Below, one piece after another: positions 1 through 7,979 of a stretch of DNA of 62,267 bases. The notes beneath the pieces were generated by a model. The model worked only from the letters and a program-made list of their open reading frames with translations. It had not been told where the DNA came from and made no database searches. Each line of letters begins with the position of its first letter. The stretch's first letter is position 1. The DNA is from Pyropia haitanensis (lineage: Eukaryota; Rhodophyta; Bangiophyceae; Bangiales; Bangiaceae), in the NCBI GenBank assembly GCA_008729055.1, contig SDUX01000190.1, forward strand, positions 28,741-91,007, read 5' to 3'. The position numbers were made by a program, and so were the translations under genes.

Positions 1-1087
1 AAGTAAGGCAAAAGCCGCCGCCCCCGCGAGGAGACGACCCCCGCCGCAGGGGGAGCTCGCCGGCGGGGGCGGCGCCAAAGTTAGAAGGCGCCGCCCCCCG
101 CGAGGCAAGACGACCCGCGGCAGGGGGAGCTGCCCCGGCGGCGGGGGGCGGGCCGCCAAAAATTACCGGCAGCGCCGCCCCGCCGAGGAAGACCGATCCC
201 TGCCCGAGGGAAGCTGCGGCCGGCGGGGGGCGGCGCCAAAAGTACGCCGGCGCCGCCCCCAAAGAGGGAGACGACCGCCGCGGCAGGGGGGAGCTGCCGC
301 GGCGGGGGGGCGGCGCCAAAAGTACGCCGGCGCCGCCCCCCGCCGAGGAAGACGACGCCCGCGGCAGGGAGCTGCCGGCGGCGGGGGGCGGCCCGCCAAA
401 CAGTACCCGGCGCCGCCCCCCCCAGAAGACGACCGCCGGCAAGGGGGAGCGCCGGCGGCGGGGGGCGGCGCCAATAAGTACGCCGGCGGCCGCCCCCGCG
501 GAGGAAGACACCCGCCGGCGACGGGGGAAGCTTGCCGGCGGCGCGGGGCGGCGCCAAAAGTACGCGGCAGCCGCCCCCAACGAGGAAACGACCGCCGCCG
601 GCCCAGGGGAGCTGCGGCGGCGGAGGGGGGCGGCGCCAAAGTACGCGGCGCCGCCCCCAAAGAGGCAAGACGAACCCCGCCGGCAGTGGGGGCAGCTGCG
701 CGGCGGCGGGGGGGCGGCGTCTCAAAAGTAGGCAAAGCGCCGCCCCCCCCGCGAGGAGACGACGCCGCCTGCAGGGGGGAGCTGCCGGCGGCGGGCGGGG
801 CGGGCGCCAAAAGTACCGCCGGCGCCGCCCCCCGCGAGGAAGACGACGCCGCCGGCAGGGGGGAGCGTGCCGGCGGCGGGGGGGCGGCGCAAAAGTACGC
901 CGGCGGTCCGACCGCCTGCGGGAAGACGACGCCGGGCCGGCAGGGGGGAGGCTGCCTGGTCGCGCGGGGGCGGCGCCAAAAGTACTCCGGGCGCCGCCCC
1001 CGCGAAGGAAGACGACGCCGCCGGCAGGGGAGGGGGGAGCTGCCGGCGGCGGGGGGCGGCGCCAAAAGTAGGGCAGCGCCGGCCCCC
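1..1087 (-). repeat. Inverted, error-rich block of the 80/81-bp hairpin minisatellite
   Basis: About 13 units of the minisatellite seen on the + strand at 18546-23225 and 50505-51480 occur here in reverse complement (recurring GCCAAAAGTACGCCGGC). Unlike the other arrays, nearly every unit carries small insertions or deletions, as expected of unpolished sequence at a contig end or of strong decay. The block joins at about 1087 directly to the last few codons of the Ala/Pro/Gly-rich gene; in the other copies some 2 kb separate that gene from the minisatellite, and the orientation there is opposite. Confidence 0.85.
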
Positions 1088-1866
1088 GCCGAGGAAGAGG
1101 GCCATCGCCACGTAAGGATGTGGAGGGGGGAGGCTACGCCGAGCGCCTGACCGATGTGAGTGTGCCACGCCGGCTGACCGGCCAGCCGGCCCAATCCTTG
1201 GCGCTGTTGCGCCGCGTCGGCGCGGGCGGCGGGGCACAGCCCCCGCGCGCCCCCTCGTCGTCCCCGTAGGGTAGGGAGGGTGGCGTGGGGTCAGGGCCCA
1301 GCCGGCACCGCGCCCCGCGGCGGCCACCACCCCCTCCCGCTTTTCGCCGCGCCGGCGGGGCCGCTTGGCGCCCCGTGTGGCCGGTCGCGGCTCGTGGCGG
1401 CACTCTCGCCGGCAACGGTGTAGGTGATGGCGCCCGGCGACGGGGGTCGCGGCGGCCGTTCCCTTCACGGCGCCCCCCGCGTGGTGGGGGCCACCATCTT
1501 TTTTGTTTTTGTGGCCTTCCGTTGGGGCGCACCGTCGACGGCGGCAGCGACGGCCGCCACGTTGCTGGAGCGCAACCCTCCCCCCCCCCATCCGTTGGTG
1601 GCTCGGGACGAGGTGGATGCCTCTGCCGCCCACTCTGCGGAAGTTTTTCTTGCCCGCCCCGCTGCTCGACTCCCACAAGGGTCGCCCGCCGGGCGGGGTT
1701 TCGCGATGCCACGGTGGGATGCCGCTGCGCCGTGCACGCGCTTGTGTTTTTTTTCTTGCCCCCGCGCCCCAGCGCGGGGAGTGGTGGCGCGGCGCCCCGG
1801 CCGGCAGCGTCGTCACCCACGGAGCGGTGGCCGTCGCTCGGAACTGCTCGCCGCAGAGAGCGAGGG
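1088..1866. other. Spacer at the left of copy A, no gene called
   Basis: The first codons match the 3' end of the Ala/Pro/Gly-rich gene (stop at about 1102). The rest is GC-rich, with C- and T-homopolymers whose lengths differ among the three copies (25579-26328 and 53858-54609), and it ends at the hAT insertion. Short open frames run on both strands, but none has a recognisable domain and homopolymer shifts break them differently in each copy. Confidence 0.5.
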
Positions 1867-1874
1867 GCGAGTGG
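1867..1874. repeat. Left 8-bp target-site duplication of the outer hAT element, copy A
   Basis: GCGAGTGG lies directly left of the outer hAT end. Its partner at 4306-4313 reads GCGAGCGG in copy A, while copy B keeps a perfect GCGAGTGG pair. Eight bases is the usual hAT target-site length. Confidence 0.75.
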
Positions 1875-1878
1875 CAGG

Positions 1879-3226
1879 CAGGGTTGGCACCTTGAGATTC
1901 AATCAAACCAAATCAAGGTTGAATTGGCATTGAATTCAATGAAGGTCGGCAGAGGGCAGGTTGAATTCAATACGAAACGTGGCGCAACGTGGCGGACTTG
2001 CTACGCAGATCCCAGTCGAGGCCTAGTTGCGGGCACCGCGCGGCGCGGTGGCAATCACGAGGACTGTCTGCTCATCGGGGGCGGGCCCACTCAACGTGCG
2101 TCCCCCGTCGACTTCAAAAAGCACGCAGCATACGTGACGCAGAAGCAGTGGGGGTAGCTCCGGAGGATTAGCTTTACTGTGAGAGTCGTTCCTTTTGCTG
2201 ACTTGTACCCTCGGTTTATCTTCTCGGAAGTCACGTCAGCTTTCATTTACGATAGTCTCGTTGAGGTAGGTCACGTTGGAAGTCTTTTCCTTTTCGCACC
2301 AGGAGCGGACGGCACGCTTGCGGTCAGAGCACACGGTCGCATGCTTCCACACCGGGTCGGGCATGGTGACAAATACAGAAAGCCGTGGACGAACGACACA
2401 GTGAAGCACCTCACTGAGCGTGTGGCGGAGGTGGGTCTGCGTCGACAACGGCCAGCGCGCGAACTTACTGAGTCGTTCCGGGTCTCAGCTGCCGCAGCAC
2501 TTGTGGCTTTCCGCCAAGCCATTAGAGAGTTTTTGCATGTATTTTTTCTGTATCTTTGTGGGTATCACCTCAACCTAAATGGCTGACAGACACCAATAGC
2601 GAAAGACGCCCGTGCGGGAGTTTTTGCAGGTCCGTTTTTCTCTATCTGTACTTGGATTGAGCAAGTCAAGAAGTGACCCTTGCACTTCCTGCTCACAGCA
2701 GGGTTGCTCAGCGCTCTTGACCAACTCAGTAGTTGAAGATGACGCAGAATAAGGCATGGTGAGGATCGGGGCGGAGGGATGCGCGGAGCAAAGCTCGGCG
2801 AAGACGCGCGAGCGCGAAGAGGGGCGGCGGCTGCGCCGGCGTCTGTCCGTGACGGCGAAGCCGCCTGGCAGGAGTCGTCCATTCCGTGCCACCCACTCTA
2901 TTCCGCAGGAATTGGAGGCCGGCAACGTACCCATAATTCTTTTGCTATTGTGCCCGATGTAGCCACGCAACGCTACGGTTTTTCTGTACGGAGCTTCCAG
3001 ATGTAATCCCTTGACCTATCTGGCTCCCTATCGTACCGAAAAAATAGCGAAAACATACATGCGAAAACTCTCTATTGACGCAGGACCTCGCTGTTGGCGG
3101 GTCACGGACAAGTGGTAGTAAGTGGCGGGAGCACACCCGACAGTCCGCCACTACGTTATTCACTTCATTGAATTGGCGTTGAATTCAATCGTCCAGAAGA
3201 GATTGGCATTGAATCTGCCAATCCTG
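1879..3226. mobile_element. Inner hAT-like non-autonomous element, copy A (1348 bp)
   Basis: Left end CAGGGTTGGCA, then GATTCAAT after six bases; right end, reverse complemented, CAGGATTGGCA followed at once by GATTCAAT. Flanks are GTGGCAGG (1871-1878) and GTGGCAGT (3227-3234), an 8-bp duplication with one difference. A 22-bp near-direct repeat built on the TTGAATTCAA palindrome occurs at 1919-1940 and 3168-3189, and GTGGCGGACT (about 1989) is inverted at about 3142. These look like subterminal binding-site repeats. No transposase domain could be confirmed inside. The same element is at 26341-27687 and 54622-55968. Confidence 0.7.
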
Positions 3227-3576
3227 GTGGCAGTGTGGTGAGGGTGTTAGTTATATTGCTATACTTCTATCCCAAACTTCGTTGAAATCATCATACTCAT
3301 GGGAGGCATATTCATATTTATGAACGAGACCGCCACGTGTCTCGATCTTCGAGGTTGGATCGGGCACCCGATCGCAGGACAGCATGTGACAGCACGTAGT
3401 GAAGCCTGTCGCGCCGTACGGGCACACGTAAGGCCGTGTGCGGCGGCAGATGCGGTCCGCCTGCAGACGCGGCAAGCTGCAGGAGGAGGACCTCCTAGCC
3501 TCAACCACGACAGCGGCCGCCGCCGCCGCAGCGCTGCTCAGCCGCGACATCCGTCTGACGTGCGCTGCGCCGGCAG

Positions 3577-4210
3577 CTATTTATTAGACTGCTGAGTCGA
3601 GATTCGAGTGGCCCGTTCCAGCAGGTCCTCCTCGCGATCCTCCCCAGCACTTTCATCGTTCCACACGTCTTCCTCTCCACTTCCCTCCCCACCACTGCCC
3701 TCCCGCTCATCGTCTCCTACGTCCTCTGGCTCATCTGCGACCTCTTCCAGCTCGACATGGTGCAACCCGAGCTCCGAGGAGCCACGGGCAGGCATGTTTA
3801 CGTGGTCTGGTAGCTCGCGCTAGTGGAAGTAAATGTAGAGCAGCTTGTGGAGGGTGGTGTACGACAGCTTCGTGCGCAGCTTGCTCTGAATATTGAACGC
3901 GTTGGAGAACGACATCTCTCCGGCCGCAACGCCGAAAGGCAGCCATAACCTTGACAGCCACCGCCTGCAAGTGGGGCAGTGCCTCACCGCAGAGGAGAGA
4001 ATCGCGGAGAGTGCCAGCCGCTTGATAGGGCCTCTCGGTAGTCTGAGTGTCCATACAGTCAAGCAAGGCGGGGTTCTTCTGGCAGAGGCAGACATGAGAT
4101 ACGCACGGTGTTCTATCCATCTCTCCAGCGAACGCGTGGCGGTGCTTGCCACCACCTGGTCTCGACAACATTGGGTGCTTCGAACTGGGGGCTGCATCTA
4201 CACGTGGCAA
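3577..4210 (-). pseudogene. hAT transposase C-terminal remnant, copy A
   Basis: On the - strand one frame reads CGEALPHLQAVAVKVMA, like the segment just before the dimerisation region of hAT transposases. The next frame continues with FGVAAGEMSFSNAF, then NIQSKLRTKLS and LHKLLYIYF (3823-3936), matching the family pattern (SAASER..S..gniqSKLRnrLs...l.kLvyIYf). A frameshift separates the two pieces and a TAG at 3820-3822 follows. A downstream - frame (3577-3795) gives an acidic Glu/Asp-rich tail, as many hAT proteins have. The N-terminal catalytic part is absent: only 95 bp lie between this remnant and the element's 5' end. It cannot encode a working enzyme. Confidence 0.75.
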
Positions 4211-4305
4211 TATTCATGGTTTCTATAATTATAAACTGACACGAACGATAATTATAATAAAACTAAAGCTTCCGAGCATGATTTTACTGAAATCTTGCAA
4301 CCCTG

Positions 4306-4313
4306 GCGAGCGG
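4306..4313. repeat. Right 8-bp target-site duplication of the outer hAT, copy A (one base changed)
   Basis: GCGAGCGG follows the CAACCCTG end. The left partner is GCGAGTGG. Copy C has the same change and copy B does not, so the T-to-C change groups A with C. Confidence 0.7.
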
Positions 4314-5227
4314 GCGCGCGGGGGACACTCTGGTTCTCGACCATCGTTCCGGGTCTTTCCGAACAAGGTTGGCCCGTTTTCAATTTTCCGACCGGATCTG
4401 TCTGTGCTTCATGAGTTTGCGCTGCGCCTCGCTTTGTGCCGGCGGCCGGGCGCGAGTGCGGTCGCTCACGGCGAGAGGGTGCCCGTGTTGGCGGTTGCCA
4501 TCTCCCCGCTGCTCATCCACCTCTCCCCATCCTCCCCCGCCGCCCGCGGCGAGTGCTCTCGCCCACCCCCACTCATGGCGTCACCGCCGTGATGACGCGC
4601 TGCTGCTGCCGAGCCCGGCGGGCGCCGCCGCCGGCGCTGCCGCCGGTGGCCCACCACCGGCCGACGGGTGCCCGCCCTGACCCTCCGCCTGGTGTGTTGC
4701 TCTTTTCTTTGTGGCTGCGTTCAGCGCTTGACGGTGTATGGCGGAGCCACACCGACTGGCTGGGAGCGGCGACGTTGGCGTTTGCGGTGGGCGGAGTGGG
4801 GAGGGGAGGGGGCGGGCGTGGGGGAGACGGCGGGGAAGGCCGACCGCGGCCCCGCCGAGCAGGCCGCCCGCGCGGCTGCCGGCGCGTGCGTCGGCCGCGG
4901 GCGCGCCAGCAAGTCGCGGCGGCGCCGCAGGCGCGGGTAGATCTTGTGGCGCGCCGTCGACCCGCGCCCCGTCACGCGCTGTGCGCCCGACGCTGCGAGT
5001 GTGTCGTCCCGCCGCGCGTGCCGGTCGGTCCGCCCGCCGCGCGCCGGCGTGTGGGCGGGCGCTCTCCGTTGCCGTACGTGGGCGCCGTTCTCCCGCGTTG
5101 GCGTAGGTCCTTCTTTCCCCCCGCCGCGCGGGAGCTTGCCCGCCCGCGTGGCAGCGCCGGCTAGGCGGCGGCTGGTAGACGCGGCCGGCGGGCGTGGCCA
5201 AGCGCGGTTGCCGGCAGCGGTCAGGCG
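4314..5227. other. GC-rich spacer between hAT block and ARM gene, no gene called
   Basis: Open frames exist on both strands, including the tail of a long antisense frame through the ARM gene. None shows a recognisable domain or a start supported by context. A 5' exon or leader of the ARM gene could lie here; a + frame around 4370-4592 is the most protein-like stretch. Copies B (28776-29689) and C (57050-57963) match it closely. Confidence 0.4.
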
Positions 5228-5524
5228 TTGGTTGCGGGCGACGGCCACCCGCCCGACTGCGGTGCCATACTTTGGCCGACGGGCATGGTGTCGGCGGACT
5301 TGCCCTGTGACCCGACGCTGCCGAGCTCGCGGGATGGGGCGGCCAAGGCGGCAGCCGGCGGCGGAGCGGTGTCCCCCGTGGGCGTCCACCTGGCCGTCTC
5401 CCCTTCCGGCTCGCTCGGCGGCGGCAGCGCCGGCCGCAGCGGCGGCGGCGGTGGTGGCAGCGGCGCGTCGGCCGATGGTGGGGGCTCGGTCGCGGCCAAG
5501 GCGAGTGGCGGCCAGTCGGCGTAG
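5228..5524 (+). CDS. Possible N-terminal part of the ARM protein, closed by TAG
   Basis: A Ser/Gly/Ala-rich frame runs in phase with the ARM ORF and ends at TAG 5522-5524, immediately upstream of it. An ATG at about 5285 could start it. Composition continues smoothly across the TAG (low-complexity Gly/Ser then Ala-rich), so the two frames may once have been one protein. The stop is present in all three copies (30002-30004, 58258-58260). The bases around it read GCGTAGGT, which resembles a splice donor, so an intron rather than a stop is an alternative. Confidence 0.35.
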   Translation: MVAGDGHPPDCGAILWPTGMVSADLPCDPTLPSSRDGAAKAAAGGGAVSPVGVHLAVSPSGSLGGGSAGRSGGGGGGSGASADGGGSVAAKASGGQSA

Positions 5525-7186
5525 GTGGCGGAGGTGACCCTCCAGGCGCGCGGTGCGGCGGCGGACCTGCTCGCCGCGGTGGACAATGAGGGCGCGCCCG
5601 TGGGCGGCGGTGGGAGCGGCTGGGGGGTGGACAGCGGTGGTGGCGGTGCGGGTGCCGACGGCCCGTCGTCGTCGCGCGCCAGCCGGAGCATCCGCCGGCT
5701 CGGCACGTTTTCCAAGTCGTCCAACTTTGTCGCCGCCGCTGGCGGTGGCCCCCCCCGCTCGGGCAGCATGGCGCGGCTGGGCGGCGATGGCGGCGGATCG
5801 TCGATGCGCTCCCTCCACCTCTCCTCGACGGTGCGGTCGACCAACGCGCTGCGCGTCTTTGTCGGCACCCCCGCGGTGACGGTGGAGAAGTTCCGCGCGC
5901 AGGGCGGCATCAAGGCTGTCGTCGCGCCGCTGCGCACGCACCCGAGCGCGCCGGCGGTCGTGGACGCGGCGTGCCGCGTACTCCTCGCGCTCACTATTCA
6001 CGACGCCGCCGCCGTGGACGAGGTGCTCGCCGCCGACGGCGTCGCGGCGGACCAGGCCGGCGTCGGCGGCTGCCGCGTCATCGAGGCGCTCGTCGGGGCG
6101 ATTGTCAACCACGGCTCCCGGGAGCGGGAGGTGGCACACCAGAGCTGCGTCGCGCTTGACAACCTGTCCAACGTCAAGGAAGCCAACCGGGCGCCCATCC
6201 TCGCGGCGGGTGGCGTGCGCGCGGCGCTCACCCTCCTCGCCGCCTACCCAGATTCCGCCACCGTTGTTGATGACGCGGTGGGCATCTTCCGCCACGTGGC
6301 CGCGGCGGGGGAGGGCGCGCCGCTCGAAGTCGGTCGCATTGGCGGCGTCGAGGCGGTGGTGCGGGCGATGAAGGCGCACCCATCGGGCGGGGCGGTGGAG
6401 GAAAAAGGCGTCGCGGCGCTGCGCTACCTGTGCTTCCTGCCTGAGAACCGGGACCGCGTCGCCGCGGCGGGCGGGGTAGACCTGCTTGTCGGCGCGCTCT
6501 CCACCCCCTTGTCCGGGCCGCGGGCGGTCGAGTCGGCGTTCCTCGCGCTCGGCAACGCGATTTTCGGGCACGCCGCCAACCAGGAGCGCGCGGGCATGCT
6601 CCGCGCCGTCGCCGCCGTGCGGGCCGTGGCGGGCCGCCACCAGGCGGCGGCGGGCGTCACGGAGCACGCATGCCGCGTCCTCCGCGCGCTGTGTGAGGGC
6701 AGCGATGCCAACGCCGCGCAGGCGATGGTCGGCGGCGCGGTCAGCACCGCCCTCGGCGCGATCGTGGCCTTTCCCGACGACGCGTCGATCGCGGAGCAAG
6801 CAACTGCGCTGCTGCAGTGCATCGCGCTCGACCCGTCGCGCCGCCTCCCCCTGCTCGACGCGGATGCGGTCGGGATTGTGGGCAAGGCCATGGCGGCGCA
6901 CGCAAAACACCGGGGGGTGCAGCTGCAGGGGCGGCAGCTGCGGGCGGTGCTCGCGGGGGAGGCCATCGAGCCGATCCCGGGGGCGGGCGCGCCGGCGGCG
7001 GTCGCGGGGGGGGCGCCGCTGTCGCCGACGGCGGCCGCGGCGGTGCGCGACGCGTTTGTCGCGGCGGGGCGCGAGATGTATGATACGGGGGCGGGGGGGC
7101 GGAACGACGCGCAGGGGGGGGGGACCAGCTGCCGCGCGCGCCGGTTGTTGCGGCTGCGGAGGGGGCGTCCGCCGGTGGCGGTTTAG
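5525..7186 (+). CDS. Armadillo (ARM)-repeat protein, short allele, copy A
   Basis: The open frame encodes 553 residues; the first ATG (MARLGG) is at 5768 and gives 472 residues, the safest start for a eukaryote. About residues 40-395 from that ATG form a chain of ARM-type helical repeats with GG(I/V)xAVV..L..HP spacers, e.g. GGIKAVVAPLRTHP and GGVEAVVRAMKAHP, each followed by ALxxL helices. ARM solenoids bind protein partners; the partner is not evident. The tail is Gly/Arg-rich. Compared with copy B, 408 bp are missing in frame at about 6049, removing roughly three repeats. It converges on the MCM4-like relic about 220 bp away. Codon third positions are strongly G/C. Confidence 0.8.
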   Translation: MAEVTLQARGAAADLLAAVDNEGAPVGGGGSGWGVDSGGGGAGADGPSSSRASRSIRRLGTFSKSSNFVAAAGGGPPRSGSMARLGGDGGGSSMRSLHLSSTVRSTNALRVFVGTPAVTVEKFRAQGGIKAVVAPLRTHPSAPAVVDAACRVLLALTIHDAAAVDEVLAADGVAADQAGVGGCRVIEALVGAIVNHGSREREVAHQSCVALDNLSNVKEANRAPILAAGGVRAALTLLAAYPDSATVVDDAVGIFRHVAAAGEGAPLEVGRIGGVEAVVRAMKAHPSGGAVEEKGVAALRYLCFLPENRDRVAAAGGVDLLVGALSTPLSGPRAVESAFLALGNAIFGHAANQERAGMLRAVAAVRAVAGRHQAAAGVTEHACRVLRALCEGSDANAAQAMVGGAVSTALGAIVAFPDDASIAEQATALLQCIALDPSRRLPLLDADAVGIVGKAMAAHAKHRGVQLQGRQLRAVLAGEAIEPIPGAGAPAAVAGGAPLSPTAAAAVRDAFVAAGREMYDTGAGGRNDAQGGGTSCRARRLLRLRRGRPPVAV

Positions 7187-7406
7187 GGTGCGCCGTGGTG
7201 GGCGGGGTGTCACTGTCGGCGAAACCATGTCGGCGGCCACGGCCGTGGGCACCCTCTACACTGGTCACTACACTGGGCACCACTGGGGGCGGGTGCAGCC
7301 GCGCTGCCGACAACCAAGCAGGCACACAAAAAGACAAGTGCATCCCGACACGCCCCCCGCAACTGCCGGCCCCTTCCCCATTCCCCCCGCCTTCCGCGTC
7401 CGTCGC

Positions 7407-7866
7407 GATCCGACGCAGCGTGCTCCCCCCCCCCACCACCACCACCCGCTCCTCCTCTACCAGCGTCGCGACCGCCGCCCGAAACTCCGCCGTCGACACC
7501 CCCACCGCCGCGCCCGCGTCGGCCTGCACCGCCCGGAGGAGCGCCGCCTGCGGCACGTCCCGCTCCCCCCCCCCCCCCACTCCCTCTGCTGCGCCTGTGG
7601 ATGCGGGGTCGAGTTTGGCCGATGCCGCCTCTGCCACCGCGCGCGACTCCCCCGCTGCGGCCCGCGAGCACCCCAGCGCAAACACGTCCCCATCAATCTG
7701 CTCCGTCCGCGAGCCGTACGCCGCGGTACGCAGCGTGGCCATTCCCAGGCGCACCGCCACGGCCACATCCGCGGCGGCCATTTCGAGTCAAAGATGCACC
7801 AGCGCGTGCGCCTTGGCAACACAAACGCGCCATTTCGGCACGCGGGAAGGGAGCGGTGACGCCGTC
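7407..7866 (-). pseudogene. MCM4-like C-terminal fragment, copy A
   Basis: Reading down the - strand: GVTAPFP and AEMARLC, then AKAHALVHL, a TGA, and a 125-residue stretch starting MAAADVAVAVRL (7781). This follows the order of the MCM4 C-terminus: tpRqLEslIRLaEAhA, then V-eAxRL...AL.qsA, IDxxxlxtG.S...R, and a final winged helix (here STAEFRAAVATLVEEERVVV, ending TLRRI at 7407). MCM4 is a subunit of the MCM2-7 replicative helicase. All ATPase motifs are missing upstream, where satellite begins. An extra base after AEMARLC shifts the frame in A, and an in-frame TGA at about 7788 is shared by all copies. Identification rests on motif order read by eye. A spliced tail exon of a distant gene is less likely. 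Confidence 0.55.
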
Positions 7867-7979
7867 GGCGCAGCCGCAAGAGCGAAAGTCGAGACAGGCG
7901 GCGACAAACGCGGCGAATGCGAACAACATGAGGGCGATGACGTGCCAATGGTACAAACTGGCTCCCCCCCCGACATCTC

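Larger units (their letters stand above)
1875..4305 (-). mobile_element. Nested pair of hAT elements, copy A
   Basis: The block is AT-richer than its surroundings. The outer element starts at 1875, is interrupted after four bases by the inner element (1879-3226), resumes at 3231 and ends at 4305 with CAACCCTG. Its ends pair as CAGTGTGGTGAGG and CAGGGTTGCAAGA, sharing the hAT-like pattern CAG-GT-G--AG. Flanks 1867-1874 and 4306-4313 form an 8-bp target duplication with one mismatch. Without the inner insertion and duplicated target, the outer element is about 1075 bp and carries only the C-terminal part of a hAT transposase on the - strand, so it is a deletion derivative. Confidence 0.78.

Noticed and set aside
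1..1150. Overlapping + and - ORFs at the left end
   Set aside because: They lie in noisy inverted minisatellite and follow its base composition.
2236..2448. Possible BED-type zinc finger on - (DPVWKHATVCSDRK) in the inner hAT element
   Set aside because: The Trp start fits, but the second Cys and the His pair of a BED finger are missing.
2179..2586. 135-residue + frame in the inner hAT element
   Set aside because: Starts with GTG, has no known domain, and lies in a non-autonomous element.
4721..7252. 843-residue frame antisense to the ARM gene (985 residues in B, 880 in C)
   Set aside because: It is an Arg/Pro-rich mirror of a GC-rich gene with clear ARM repeats on the + strand.
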